In this document: positions 19,958 through 28,393 of the stretch, one piece after another
Numbering within the stretch: position 1 is the first letter of the stretch
Layout: every line of letters begins with the position of its first letter
Origin: Streptomyces sp. WAC 01529
GTDB lineage: Bacteria > Actinomycetota > Actinomycetes > Streptomycetales > Streptomycetaceae
DNA: 64,000 nt
Reading direction: 5' to 3'
Assembly (NCBI RefSeq): GCF_003945545.1
Contig: NZ_CP029617.1
Coordinates: forward strand, 3,979,001 to 4,043,000
Program-made: the position numbers and the translations under genes
The notes under the pieces: model-generated
What the model was told of the DNA's origin: nothing
The model's database searches: none
The model's input: only the letters and a program-made list of their open reading frames with translations

Positions 19958-20512
19958 GTGTACTTCGCCGCACTGCTCGCGCGCACCGAAGACGGGTGGG
20001 AAGCGAGCGACACGGAGCTCGACGATGTGGAGACCCTGGCGGATCTGGCCGATCTGGCCCGTGAAGCCACGGTCGACTACGACGACGACACAGTGCTCGT
20101 CTTCATCGAACAAGAAGAGGCGTGGTTCGGCGTCGTCCGCGTGGACGGCGAGGAAGACCCTCGTATCTACGTCTCGGACGCCGCCGCGGCGGCCCGCAGC
20201 TCGTACGGGGAGATCCTGCTCACCGACGAGATGCTCGGCCGCGACCCGGGGGCCGACGACACGGTCGCCGACCTAGACGCCCTCGATCTCGACGGTACGG
20301 AGGACGGAGAACCGGAGGACTCCGTCGACGAAGAGGTGGACGGGCCCGCCGAGCCCGGCGACGCGGTGCCCGCGGGCCCGCTCGGCGACACGGCGATCCT
20401 CGTCGACCTCGGTGTCCCGCAGAAGGAGCTGCTCGGGCTCGAACCCGGCGACGCCCTCAACTCGATCGCCGACATCCTCGGCGCGGCGGAGGTGCTCGAA
20501 GCGGTCCGCTAG
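19958..20512 (+). CDS. tRNA adenosine deaminase-associated protein
   Basis: An acidic protein of about 184 residues, from GTG 19958 with GGGAGAG six bases upstream (an ATG at 19937 has no ribosome site). The N-terminal part YFAALLARTEDGWEASDTEL and the conserved DDDTVLVFIEQEEAWFGVVRV block match the actinobacterial family named for its constant place before tadA. Residues about 105-150 are an acidic linker; the C terminus (LGVPQKELLGLEPGDALNSIADILGAAEVLEAVR) looks like a compact helical domain. Function is unknown beyond this gene neighbourhood. Its stop overlaps the -10 box of tadA. Confidence 0.85.
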   Translation: MYFAALLARTEDGWEASDTELDDVETLADLADLAREATVDYDDDTVLVFIEQEEAWFGVVRVDGEEDPRIYVSDAAAAARSSYGEILLTDEMLGRDPGADDTVADLDALDLDGTEDGEPEDSVDEEVDGPAEPGDAVPAGPLGDTAILVDLGVPQKELLGLEPGDALNSIADILGAAEVLEAVR

Positions 20513-20515
20513 GTT
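20510..20515 (+). promoter_or_regulatory. -10 box for leaderless tadA
   Basis: TAGGTT, overlapping the stop codon of the preceding gene, then six bases, then GTG 20522. Confidence 0.55.
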
Positions 20516-20521
20516 CCAGGT

Positions 20522-21004
20522 GTGGATCACCTCACCCCATACGACCCCGTACGCGACCGCTGGCGGGCGCCCATGCGGCTGGCTCTGGCCGAGGCCGGGC
20601 TGGCAGGCAGGGGCGGTGACGTACCCGTCGGCGCCGTCGTGCTGTCCCCGGACGGCACGACGGTGCTCGGCGCGGGGCACAACGAACGCGAGCTGACCGG
20701 CGACCCCACCGCGCACGCCGAGGTCCTCGCCCTGCGCAGGGCCGCGGCCGAGCTGGGGCAGTGGCGGCTGACCGGCTGCACGCTCGTCGTGACGCTGGAG
20801 CCCTGCACGATGTGCGCGGGCGCGCTCGTGCAGTCCCGCGTCGACCGGGTCGTCTACGGCGCGCGGGACGACAAGGCCGGAGCGGTGGGCTCGCTCTGGG
20901 ACGTCGTACGCGACCGGAGGCTCAACCACCGCCCCGAGGTCATCCCCGGAGTCCTCGCGGAGGAGTGCGCCACCCCGCTGACGGACTTCTTCCGGAACCG
21001 GTGA
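20522..21004 (+). CDS. tadA: tRNA-specific adenosine deaminase
   Basis: TadA converts A34 of tRNA-Arg(ACG) to inosine. The zinc-dependent deaminase motifs are complete: THAE-type HAEVLALRRA (His ligand and catalytic Glu) and PCTMCAGA (two Cys ligands). Length is 160 residues, typical. The GTG start is supported by a -10 box six bases upstream. Its substrate tRNA-Arg(ACG) is encoded in this same window at 40546-40618, and no other adenosine deaminase is seen here. A tRNA-Ser gene follows 60 bp downstream. Confidence 0.93.
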   Translation: MDHLTPYDPVRDRWRAPMRLALAEAGLAGRGGDVPVGAVVLSPDGTTVLGAGHNERELTGDPTAHAEVLALRRAAAELGQWRLTGCTLVVTLEPCTMCAGALVQSRVDRVVYGARDDKAGAVGSLWDVVRDRRLNHRPEVIPGVLAEECATPLTDFFRNR

Positions 21005-21064
21005 TACAGAGAATCCGCCCAACGGATTTCAGAACACGGGCCACCTTGGGCTAGAGTTCCTCTC

Positions 21065-21152
21065 GGTAGCGTGTCCGAGCGGCCGAAGGAGCTCGCCTCG
21101 AAAGCGAGTGAAGGGTAACCCCCTTCCGTGGGTTCAAATCCCACCGCTACCG
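21065..21152 (+). tRNA. tRNA-Ser(CGA)
   Basis: An 88-nt class II tRNA. The acceptor GGTAGCG pairs with CGCTACC, discriminator G; anticodon CGA at 21099-21101 within GCCTCGAAAGC; long variable arm; T arm GGGTTCAAATCCC. It decodes UCG. No CCA is encoded. Confidence 0.96.
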
Positions 21153-21161
21153 CTTCTCAGC

Positions 21162-21194
21162 ACGAAGGGCCCGTCCAATGGACGGGCCCTTCGT
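21162..21194 (+). terminator. Stem-loop after tRNA-Ser(CGA)
   Basis: Perfect 15-bp stem, ACGAAGGGCCCGTCC with a 3-base loop (AAT), nine bases past the tRNA. Confidence 0.85.
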
Positions 21195-21522
21195 CGTGCT
21201 GCCGCGAGAGAAGTGGACGGGGGAAGCGGCATCGGGGGGACAAGCCGCTTCCCCCGGTGAGGACCAGCCCTCAAGTCGGCGCCGCCGTCGGGGGGAAGCG
21301 GACGGCGCGGACCCCGCAGTGGGGCCAGTCCCTTGCCCGGGGATTCCTGCCAGATCCGCCGGGCTCACTCTCCATGCTGCGCCCCGCGGCGGCCGGGCAG
21401 GGCGGGCAAAGGGCCTCTGCCTCCGGGCCGTTGGTCCTTAAAAGCCTGGTGAGCACGGGGCCGGGTTAGACTCACGGCGGTCGCAGGGGTCACACGGGGC
21501 GCGGGTAAGGGGAGGCCAGATC
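21195..21522. other. Intergenic region with a probable promoter
   Basis: About 330 bp with no supported gene. TAGACT at 21467-21472 in GGGTTAGACTCACGG looks like a -10 box for the small gene at 21523. Plus-strand frames here are proline/glycine shadows. Confidence 0.4.
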
Positions 21523-21702
21523 GTGGCGGTGCAGTGGAAGAAGCTCGGCCTCTTCGTCGTGGTCGTCTTCGCGCTCTACGTGATCATCACCGACCCCGCC
21601 AAGGCCGCCGACTACGTGCAGATAGGGTTCGAAGGTGTTTCGAGCGCCGCTCAGAGCATCGGCGACTTCATGACGTGGGTCGCCAACGGAGGCAAGGACT
21701 GA
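21523..21702 (+). CDS. Small single-span membrane protein
   Basis: A 59-residue protein that begins at GTG 21523 after an excellent AAGGGGAGG site. It reads MAVQWKKLGLFVVVVFALYV, so a lysine-flanked membrane helix covers about residues 7-24; the rest is a short outward or inward tail ending in MTWVANGGKD. The amphipathic FEGVSSAAQSIGDFMTWV helix follows. Size, clean start and position before the Dabb gene (46 bp) make it a real gene. Function is unknown. Confidence 0.8.
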   Translation: MAVQWKKLGLFVVVVFALYVIITDPAKAADYVQIGFEGVSSAAQSIGDFMTWVANGGKD

Positions 21703-21748
21703 GCGGCCGCCGACGCCGTCAGGCCTCAGCCCTCTCCAAGGAGTGTCC

Positions 21749-22042
21749 GTGATCCGCCATCTGGTCCTCTTCAAGCTCAACGACGGTGTACGGCGCGACG
21801 AGCCGCGCGTGATCGAGGGCGTCAAGGCCTTCCGCGCCCTCGGCGAGCAGATCCCGGAGCTGACCTTCTGGGAGTGCGACTGGAACATCACCGACCGCCC
21901 CATCGCCTACGACTTCGCCATCAACTCGGCGGTCGAGGACACCGATGCGCTGAAGCGGTACATCGAGCACCCGGCCCACCAGGCGGGCGTCGCGCTGTGG
22001 CGGGAGTTCGCCACGTGGGTGATCGCCGATTACGAGTTCTGA
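21749..22042 (+). CDS. Dabb-family (stress-responsive A/B barrel) protein
   Basis: A 97-residue protein with the dimeric alpha-beta barrel fold. It begins VIRHLVLFKLNDGV and contains YDFAINSAVEDTDALKRYIEHPAHQ, which is the family signature. The start is GTG 21749 because AAGGAG lies five bases upstream; a GTG at 21743 overlaps that site. Members are small dimeric proteins with varied or unknown roles. A strong terminator follows. Confidence 0.88.
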   Translation: MIRHLVLFKLNDGVRRDEPRVIEGVKAFRALGEQIPELTFWECDWNITDRPIAYDFAINSAVEDTDALKRYIEHPAHQAGVALWREFATWVIADYEF

Positions 22043-22064
22043 GCCGCCCGCCCCGGCAGCTCCC

Positions 22065-22101
22065 GGAACGGCCCCGCACCGCGACGGTGCGGGGCCGTTC
22101 C
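22065..22101 (+). terminator. Stem-loop after the Dabb gene
   Basis: Perfect 17-bp stem (GGAACGGCCCCGCACCG) with a 3-base loop, 22 bp past the stop. It separates the Dabb unit from sigF. Confidence 0.85.
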
Positions 22102-22205
22102 GCGTCCCGGCCCCCAACTTGCCCCTCAACACGTAGTTATCAGGTGCTTGCACACAGTGCACATGTCTTGTGATGCTATGACCGCTTTTGACGGATGAGT
22201 TGACC

Positions 22206-22280
22206 GAGGTCGATCGGTGAAATGGCTGAGGTCGATCGAGCTTGACGTCCTTTGACTGGGCTCGACTGGGCTTGACTGAG
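22206..22280 (+). promoter_or_regulatory. Repeat array upstream of sigF
   Basis: GAGGTCGATCG occurs at 22206-22216 and 22228-22238, exactly 22 bp apart (two helical turns). It is followed by GACTGGGCT at 22254, 22264 and (as GACTGAG) 22274, a strict 10-bp period. Helical phasing suggests binding of a regulator on one DNA face in front of the sigF start. Confidence 0.5.
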
Positions 22281-22297
22281 AAGGGGTGGCGTTGACC

Positions 22298-23194
22298 GTG
22301 CCGGCCAGTACTGCGCCTGAGGCTCCACCCGCTAATACGGCTCCGCCCACGAACACGGCCACGCCCGCGCACGTGACCCCGCCCGCCGGTACGACCCCGC
22401 CCGCCAAGCCCGCCCCGAGCACCGGCAGCACCCGCGGCGCCGACACCCGGGCCCTCACCCAGGTCCTCTTCGGCCAGCTCAAGGAGCTGGAGCCGGGCAG
22501 CCCCGAGCACGGCCGGGTGCGCGGCGCCCTCATCGAGGCCAACCTCCCCCTCGTGCGGTACGCGGCCGCCCGCTTCCGCAGCCGCAACGAGCCGATGGAG
22601 GACGTCGTCCAGGTCGGCACCATCGGGCTCATCAACGCCATCGACCGGTTCGACCCGGACCGCGGGGTGCAGTTCCCCACCTTCGCGATGCCGACCGTCG
22701 TCGGCGAGATCAAGCGGTACTTCCGCGACAACGTGCGTACGGTCCACGTGCCGCGCCGGCTGCACGAGCTGTGGGTGCAGGTGACCGGGGCGACCGAGGA
22801 CCTCACCACCGCCTTCGGGCGCTCCCCGACGACCGCGGAGATCGCCGAGCGGCTGCGCATCACCGAGGAGGAGGTGCTCGCGTGCATCGAGGCCGGACGC
22901 TCGTACCACGCGACATCCCTTGAGGCCGCCCAGGAGGGCGACGGGCTGCCCGGACTCCTCGACCGGCTCGGCTACGAGGACCCCGCGCTCGACGGCGTCG
23001 AGCACCGCGATCTCGTACGCCATCTCCTCGTCCAACTGCCCGAGCGCGAACAGCGGATCCTGCTGCTCCGCTACTACAGCAATCTGACGCAATCACAGAT
23101 CAGCGCCGAATTGGGCGTTTCCCAGATGCATGTGTCGAGACTGCTCGCCAGGAGCTTCGCACGGCTTCGGTCCGCAAATCGGATCGAGGCGTAA
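22298..23194 (+). CDS. sigF: RNA polymerase sigma factor SigF (SigB/F/G family)
   Basis: A 298-residue group-3 sigma factor. The N terminus is an Ala/Pro/Thr-rich tail (residues 1-48), then region 2 (LVRYAAARFRSRNEPMEDVVQVGTIGLINAIDRFD), region 3 and region 4 with helix-turn-helix NLTQSQISAELGVSQMHVSRLL. The start at GTG 22298 gives PASTAPEAPPA, which matches my memory of the S. coelicolor SigF N terminus; a GTG at 22286 overlaps the AAGGGG site. SigF acts late in spore maturation. It is followed in the same direction by sigN. Confidence 0.88.
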   Translation: MPASTAPEAPPANTAPPTNTATPAHVTPPAGTTPPAKPAPSTGSTRGADTRALTQVLFGQLKELEPGSPEHGRVRGALIEANLPLVRYAAARFRSRNEPMEDVVQVGTIGLINAIDRFDPDRGVQFPTFAMPTVVGEIKRYFRDNVRTVHVPRRLHELWVQVTGATEDLTTAFGRSPTTAEIAERLRITEEEVLACIEAGRSYHATSLEAAQEGDGLPGLLDRLGYEDPALDGVEHRDLVRHLLVQLPEREQRILLLRYYSNLTQSQISAELGVSQMHVSRLLARSFARLRSANRIEA

Positions 23195-23438
23195 CCGTAT
23201 CGAGTGGAGTGCTGTCGGGGCTCTTGCCGACGGCACCGCCTGCTGAAACGGCCCAGACCCCCTCTTTCCTGCACGGATGTCACCCTTGTTTGTCGACAAG
23301 TAACTACAGCGCGTTGCCGACATGTGACATTCTGCTGGAACCGCGTTTGCCGTAGCCCCACCTCCGGTATTCAGGTGGAGGCTGCGTTCCTCCGACGGGA
23401 GCGCCCGCCGCGACCGTCCGCGACCTCAAGGGGGTGGC

Positions 23439-24344
23439 ATGTCCGCAGACCAGGGCAGCTCGAAGGTGCTCACGCTCACGCTCACCAAGAGCCCGAGCGA
23501 ATCCGCGCCCGACGCGCTTCAGAGCGCACCCGACGCTCCTCAGGGCGCACCCGACGCTCTCCAGAGCGCGTCGGCTCCGGAAGCCATCGACACCAGGACC
23601 CTGTCCCGCTCCCTGTTCCTGCGGCTCGCCGCGCTCGACCAGGACAGCCCCGAGCGTGTCTACGTACGCGACACGCTCATCGAGCTGAACCTCCCCCTCG
23701 TGCGGTACGCGGCGGCCCGTTTCCGCAGCCGCAACGAGCCGATGGAGGACATCGTCCAGGTCGGCACGATCGGCCTGATCAAGGCGATCGACCGTTTCGA
23801 CTGCGAACGGGGCGTGGAGTTCCCGACGTTCGCGATGCCGACGGTCGTGGGTGAGATCAAGCGCTTCTTCCGCGACACCAGTTGGTCGGTGCGTGTGCCG
23901 CGCCGCCTCCAGGAGCTGCGGCTCGCGCTGACGAAGACCAGCGACGAGCTGGCCCAGCGCCTTGACCGCTCGCCGACCGTGCCCGAACTCGCCGTGGCGC
24001 TCGGGGTCTCGGAGGAGGACGTCGTCGACGGCCTCGCGGTGGGCAACGCCTACACCGCCTCCTCGCTCGACTCCCCTGCCCCCGAGGACGACGGCGGCGA
24101 GGGCTCCCTCGCGGACCGGCTCGGGTACGAGGACACGGCCCTTGAGGGCGTCGAGTACCGCGAGTCGCTCAAGCCGCTGCTCGCCAAGCTGCCGCCGCGC
24201 GAGCGCCGCATCATCATGCTGCGGTTCTTCGCCAACATGACGCAGTCGCAGATCGGCGAGGAGGTCGGCATCTCCCAGATGCATGTGTCCCGCCTTCTCA
24301 CGCGGACGCTGGCGCAGCTGCGGGACGGCCTCATCTCGGACTGA
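23439..24344 (+). CDS. sigN: RNA polymerase sigma factor SigN (SigB/F/G family)
   Basis: A 301-residue paralogue of SigF: region 2 is almost identical (RFRSRNEPMEDIVQVGTIGLIKAIDRFD) and region 4 has MTQSQIGEEVGISQMHVSRLLTR. The N-terminal tail differs and carries three copies of a SAPDALQ/GAPDALQ unit (about residues 22-42). ATG 23439 follows AAGGGGGTGGC. The 244-bp gap after sigF contains a TTGTCGACAA palindrome at 23290-23299, so sigN has its own promoter. The tandem arrangement sigF-sigN is conserved in Streptomyces; the assignment of the two names rests on remembered sequence and order. Confidence 0.85.
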   Translation: MSADQGSSKVLTLTLTKSPSESAPDALQSAPDAPQGAPDALQSASAPEAIDTRTLSRSLFLRLAALDQDSPERVYVRDTLIELNLPLVRYAAARFRSRNEPMEDIVQVGTIGLIKAIDRFDCERGVEFPTFAMPTVVGEIKRFFRDTSWSVRVPRRLQELRLALTKTSDELAQRLDRSPTVPELAVALGVSEEDVVDGLAVGNAYTASSLDSPAPEDDGGEGSLADRLGYEDTALEGVEYRESLKPLLAKLPPRERRIIMLRFFANMTQSQIGEEVGISQMHVSRLLTRTLAQLRDGLISD

Positions 24345-24469
24345 GCTTCTCCTCCCTCAACTCCCGGTGTGGCGGCCGACGTTGCTGACGTCAGGCTGAG
24401 CGGCGGTACGGAGGGTTCCGGGAGCGGTGGAGAGGGCGGCACGGAGGGGAAGCCGCCGTCCACGCCTGT

Positions 24470-24748
24470 CCCGCCAGCCATAAAGCGCCCCGCCAGGGGC
24501 GCGGGGAACTGCGCGCTCAGCGGAGACGCGCCCGCAGGTCAAGGAAGCGCGCGGGCCGGATCTCCCCCTGCGGGCGCGTCGTGGTCGCTCGCGCAGTTCC
24601 CCGCGCCCCTAACGGGGCCCCAGCCGCGCCAGCCATAAAAGGCGCCCCCTCAGGGCGGTCAGGGTTCCTCTGCGGGCGCGTCGTGGCTGGCCGCGCAGTT
24701 CCCCGCGCCCCTATCGGGGCTCCAGCCCCGCCAGCCCCCGCGCCGCCG
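24470..24748. repeat. Three copies of a dispersed Streptomyces-type intergenic repeat
   Basis: The 21-mer AGGGGCGCGGGGAACTGCGCG occurs at 24495-24515 and, inverted, at 24590-24610 and 24692-24712. The inverted copies share a leader TGCGGGCGCGTCGTGG and all are bordered by CCAGCCATAAA or similar. This sequence is familiar as a common intergenic repeat in Streptomyces. The 400-bp gap after sigN holds no gene. Confidence 0.75.
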
Positions 24749-24952
24749 CTACTTGAGCGCCAGCCACGCCACCGCCGCCACGACGGCAATCGCGGCGATC
24801 ACGCCGAGGATCAGGCCGACCCGGGGGCCGGAAGAGGTGGAAGCCGCCGCCTGTCGGCGTCCCCGCGGCTCCTCGTCGACGAAGGCGCGGAACATCTGCG
24901 TGCTGCCGGCGGGGTCGGGGTTGCCCTGGGGTCCCTGGGGGTTGTGTGCCAT
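24749..24952 (-). CDS. Small single-span membrane protein
   Basis: A 67-residue protein: a Gln/Gly/Pro-rich cytosolic N terminus (MAHNPQGPQGNPDPAGS), a conserved-looking QMFRAFVDEEPRGRR stretch, and a C-terminal membrane helix (GLILGVIAAIAVVAAVAWLAL). No strong ribosome site is seen before the ATG. It is a tail-anchored protein of unknown role, convergent with nothing and divergent from the MarR gene. Confidence 0.65.
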   Translation of the reverse strand: MAHNPQGPQGNPDPAGSTQMFRAFVDEEPRGRRQAAASTSSGPRVGLILGVIAAIAVVAAVAWLALK

Positions 24953-25066
24953 GGGTCAGGACACTAGCGAATCCCCGGCTCCCGGCCCAACCCCCGCCTG
25001 CCTGGGACTTTACGTCCGTATCCGCAGAGCTTTGCCGACTCTTTAGGGCGTTGGTCCGATTTTAGT

Positions 25067-25109
25067 TTGCCTGCGGCAACCAACTGCTTCTATCGTTGCC
25101 CTAAGCAAC
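25067..25109. promoter_or_regulatory. Two palindromes upstream of the MarR gene
   Basis: TTGCC-TGC-GGCAA at 25067-25079 and GTTGC-CCTAA-GCAAC at 25095-25109, centred about 29 bp apart, just ahead of the MarR ribosome site. They share TTGC/GCAA half-sites and are the likely autoregulatory operators. Confidence 0.65.
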
Positions 25110-25127
25110 AAATACCCAGGAGGTGCC

Positions 25128-25619
25128 GTGGCCGCGCAGCGTCAGTACGAGGAGCTGGCCCGACAGCTCAGCGCCATCGGTGCCGTGAAGCGCGGTCTCG
25201 GCCGGGGTCTGCCCCACGACTGCCCCGGCGGCTCCGCTGCCGTACTCATCCTCCTGGACCGCCACGGCGCCATGCGGATGAGCAGGCTCGCGGAGCTGCT
25301 CGCCGTCGACATGTCGGTCACCAGCCGCCATGTCGCACACGTCGCCGAGAAGGAGTGGATCGTCCGCGACCCCGACCCGGCGGACAAGCGCTCCCGCATC
25401 CTGCGGCTCACGGCCGAGGGCAAGGCCAAGGTCGACGAGCTTTCCGAGCTGTCCATCCGGACGCTCACCCACTACTTGCACGACTGGACCGACGACGAGG
25501 TCGTCCAGCTCAGCACGTTGCTCGCGCGCCTGCGCGACAGCTTCGGGGACTGCCGAGCGGCTTCGGCCCGGCTGCCCGAGGTACAGACCACCCCAGAGAC
25601 CACCCGTACACCCGCGTAA
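25128..25619 (+). CDS. MarR-family transcriptional regulator
   Basis: A 163-residue winged-helix protein. The recognition region is MRMSRLAELLAVDMSVTSRHVAHVAEKEWI and the wing is DPADKRSRILRLTAEG, both standard. GTG 25128 follows AGGAGG by four to five bases. It lies 13 bp before a large MFS transporter and is preceded by paired palindromes, so it most likely represses its own operon until a toxic ligand binds. Confidence 0.92.
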   Translation: MAAQRQYEELARQLSAIGAVKRGLGRGLPHDCPGGSAAVLILLDRHGAMRMSRLAELLAVDMSVTSRHVAHVAEKEWIVRDPDPADKRSRILRLTAEGKAKVDELSELSIRTLTHYLHDWTDDEVVQLSTLLARLRDSFGDCRAASARLPEVQTTPETTRTPA

Positions 25620-25632
25620 GAAAAGGAAGCCC

Positions 25633-28170
25633 ATGGCAACAACCACACCAGCCGGTGTGCGGGGCAGCCATGCCAAGCACGGAGCCCACCACGGTCACGC
25701 CGACGCGAACGCTCCGATGACGCACCGGCAGATCATGGAAGCGCTCTCCGGACTGCTGCTCGGCATGTTCGTGGCGATCCTGTCGTCGACGATCGTCTCC
25801 AACGCCCTGCCCGAGATCATCGGAGACCTCGGCGGCGGCCAGTCCGCCTACACCTGGGTCGTCACCGCCTCGCTGCTGGCGATGACGGCGACCACACCCC
25901 TGTGGGGCAAGCTGTCGGACCTCTTCAGCAAGAAGGCCCTGGTCCAGATAGCCCTGATCATCTACGTCGGCGGTTCGGTCGTCGCCGGTCTCTCGCAGAG
26001 CGCGGGCATGCTCATCGCCTGCCGCGTCGTGCAGGGCATCGGCGTCGGCGGGCTCTCCGCCCTGGCGCAGATCGTCATGGCCGCGATGATCTCCCCGCGT
26101 GAGCGCGGGCGTTACTCCGGTTACCTCGGCGCGACCTTCGCCGTCGCCACCGTCGGCGGACCGCTGCTCGGCGGCGTCATCACCGACACCTCGTGGCTCG
26201 GCTGGCGCTGGTGCTTCTACGTCGGCGTGCCCTTCGCGATCATCGCGCTGATCGTGCTGCAGAAGACCCTGAAGCTTCCCGTCGTCAAGCGCGACGTGAA
26301 GGTCGACTGGGCCGGCGCCTTCTTCATCAGCGCCGCCGTCTGCCTGCTGCTCGTCTGGGTCACCTTCGCCGGTGACAAGTACGACTGGATGTCCTGGCAG
26401 ACCGGCGCCATGGTCGGCGGTTCGATCGTCCTCGGGCTGCTCTTCGTCCTCGTCGAGTCCAAGGCCAGCGAGCCGATCATCCCGCTGCGGCTCTTCCGCA
26501 ACCGCACCATCACGCTCGCCTCGCTCGCCTCGCTCTTCGTGGGTGTCGCGATGTTCGCGGGCACGGTCTTCTTCAGCCAGTACTTCCAGCTGGCGCGGGG
26601 CGAGTCCCCGACCATGTCCGGTGTCATGACGATCCCGATGATCGGCGGCCTGTTCATCTCGTCGACCGTCTCGGGCCAGGTCATCACCAAGACGGGCAAG
26701 TGGAAGGCGTGGCTGGTCAGCGGCGGTCTGCTGGTGACGGCGGGCCTCGGTCTGCTCGGCACCATCCGGTACGACACCGAGTACTGGCACATCGCGATCT
26801 ACATGGCCCTGATGGGTCTCGGCATCGGCATGATGATGCAGAACCTCGTGCTCTGCACGCAGAACCAGGTCGAGCCGCAGGACCTCGGCGCCGCCTCCTC
26901 CGTCGTCACCTTCTTCCGCTCGCTCGGCGGTGCCATGGGTGTCTCGGCGCTGGGCGCGATCATGGCCACGCGGATCACCGACTACGTCAAGGACGGCATC
27001 ACCGACCTCGGCCCGAAGGCCGCCGCGCAGTTCGGCCACGGCGGTACCGGTGGCGGTGGCATCCCCGACCTGGACAAGATCCCCGAGCCGTTCCGCACGG
27101 TGATGGAGAGCGCGTACGGGCACGGCATCGCCGATGTCTTCCTGATCGCCGCGCCGATGGCGCTGATCGCCTTCCTGATCACGCTGTTCATCAAGGAGGT
27201 TCCGCTGCGGACGTCGGGCGCGCTGGCCCAGGCCGCCGGAGAGACGTCCGGTGCCCCGGCCCAGGCCGCCGCCACCGCTCCGGCCGCCGGTGAGCCCGTG
27301 CTCGCCTCCGTCGCCTCGCACACCGAGAGCGGGCCCGAGGGCACGCAGCGGCTCGCCGCCGTGGTGTCCGCCGCCGAGGCCTCGGCCGGGGGGCTTCCGC
27401 CGGTCACGAACGGGATTCCGGTACGCGGTCACGTCCGCGGCGCCGAGAGCGCGCCCGTGCCGCAGGCCGCCGTCACGCTGATCTCCCTCGGGGGACGGCA
27501 GCTCGGCCGCGCGGTCGCCCAGGGCGACGGCGCCTACACCCTCGACGCCCCCGGCGCCGGTTCGTACGTGCTGATCGCCTCCGCCGACGGCTTCCAGCCG
27601 CAGGCGTCCACCGTCGTCGTGGGCGAGGAGGCCCTCGCGTACGACATCCTGCTCAGCGGCACCAGTGGGCTGAGCGGGCTCGTGCGGGACGCGGACAGCA
27701 AGCTGCCGGTCTCCGGGGCCATGGTCATCGTGACCGACGTGCGCGGTGACGTCCTCGCCACCGGGCTCTCCGGCGAGCAGGGCGAGTTCACCTTCGCCGA
27801 GCTGGTCCCGGGCAGTGTCACCATCGCGGTGAACGCGGCCGGTCACCGGCCCGTCGCGCTCCCCGTCGAGGTCGGCGGGGCCGGGGTCACCCGGGTCGAG
27901 GTCGAGCTGAACTCCGGTGCGCGGGTGCTCGGCACCGTGCGTGCGGGCGGCTCGGCGCTGAACGACGCCCGGGTCACGCTGGTGGACGCCGCCGGCAACG
28001 TGGTCGCCACCGCGACCACCGGGTCGGACGGGGCGTACGCCTTCACCGACCTGGACAGCGGGGAGTACACGGTCATCGCGACCGGCTACCCGCCGGTGGC
28101 GACCGGCCTGACGGTGACCGGAAGCGGCATCGACGGCCACGACATCGAACTCGCCCACCCGGGCGAGTGA
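25633..28170 (+). CDS. DHA2-type MFS exporter with C-terminal carboxypeptidase-regulatory-like domains
   Basis: An 845-residue protein. Residues about 35-540 are a 14-span DHA2 drug:H+ antiporter (motif A GKLSDLFSKK, motif C VGGPLLGGVI). After a spacer (about 545-595), three tandem beta-sandwich repeats of the CarboxypepD_reg/prealbumin type follow to the C terminus, each around 85 residues and each with a G-x-V-R-G/D... D-G-A-Y-T/F-T pattern (GDGAYTLDAPGAGSYV, EQGEFTFAELVPGSV, SDGAYAFTDLDSGEY). The transporter alone is usually about 500 residues, so the extension is remarkable. ATG 25633 follows AAAAGGAAG and the MarR gene lies 13 bp before it. Substrate is unknown; the topology of the extension (cytosolic or outside) depends on an even span count, which suggests cytosolic. 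Confidence 0.88.
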   Translation: MATTTPAGVRGSHAKHGAHHGHADANAPMTHRQIMEALSGLLLGMFVAILSSTIVSNALPEIIGDLGGGQSAYTWVVTASLLAMTATTPLWGKLSDLFSKKALVQIALIIYVGGSVVAGLSQSAGMLIACRVVQGIGVGGLSALAQIVMAAMISPRERGRYSGYLGATFAVATVGGPLLGGVITDTSWLGWRWCFYVGVPFAIIALIVLQKTLKLPVVKRDVKVDWAGAFFISAAVCLLLVWVTFAGDKYDWMSWQTGAMVGGSIVLGLLFVLVESKASEPIIPLRLFRNRTITLASLASLFVGVAMFAGTVFFSQYFQLARGESPTMSGVMTIPMIGGLFISSTVSGQVITKTGKWKAWLVSGGLLVTAGLGLLGTIRYDTEYWHIAIYMALMGLGIGMMMQNLVLCTQNQVEPQDLGAASSVVTFFRSLGGAMGVSALGAIMATRITDYVKDGITDLGPKAAAQFGHGGTGGGGIPDLDKIPEPFRTVMESAYGHGIADVFLIAAPMALIAFLITLFIKEVPLRTSGALAQAAGETSGAPAQAAATAPAAGEPVLASVASHTESGPEGTQRLAAVVSAAEASAGGLPPVTNGIPVRGHVRGAESAPVPQAAVTLISLGGRQLGRAVAQGDGAYTLDAPGAGSYVLIASADGFQPQASTVVVGEEALAYDILLSGTSGLSGLVRDADSKLPVSGAMVIVTDVRGDVLATGLSGEQGEFTFAELVPGSVTIAVNAAGHRPVALPVEVGGAGVTRVEVELNSGARVLGTVRAGGSALNDARVTLVDAAGNVVATATTGSDGAYAFTDLDSGEYTVIATGYPPVATGLTVTGSGIDGHDIELAHPGE

Positions 28171-28224
28171 CGACCCCGGCCCGTGACCGCGCCCCGAGCG
28201 GAGGCGCGGCCGCGGGCCGGTCGC

Positions 28225-28296
28225 GGAAAGGGCCCCTGGGCCGGCGGTGACGTTCACGGCAAGGGACGGCCGGTCACCGCCGGCCAGGGGCCTTCC
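28225..28296 (+). terminator. Long stem-loop after the MFS gene
   Basis: GGCCCCTGGGCCGGCGGTGAC and its near-complement (28273-28296) form a stem of about 20 bp with one bulge and a 21-base loop, about 55 bp after the stop. Confidence 0.7.
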
Positions 28297-28393
28297 GCTT
28301 GCGCCGGAGCCGCTGCTCGGGCGCTGCCTCCTGATGGAGTTCGAACTTTTCTTGAGGCCTTCCGTGAGGGAGGCCCGGCTAGGAGTAAACGGG

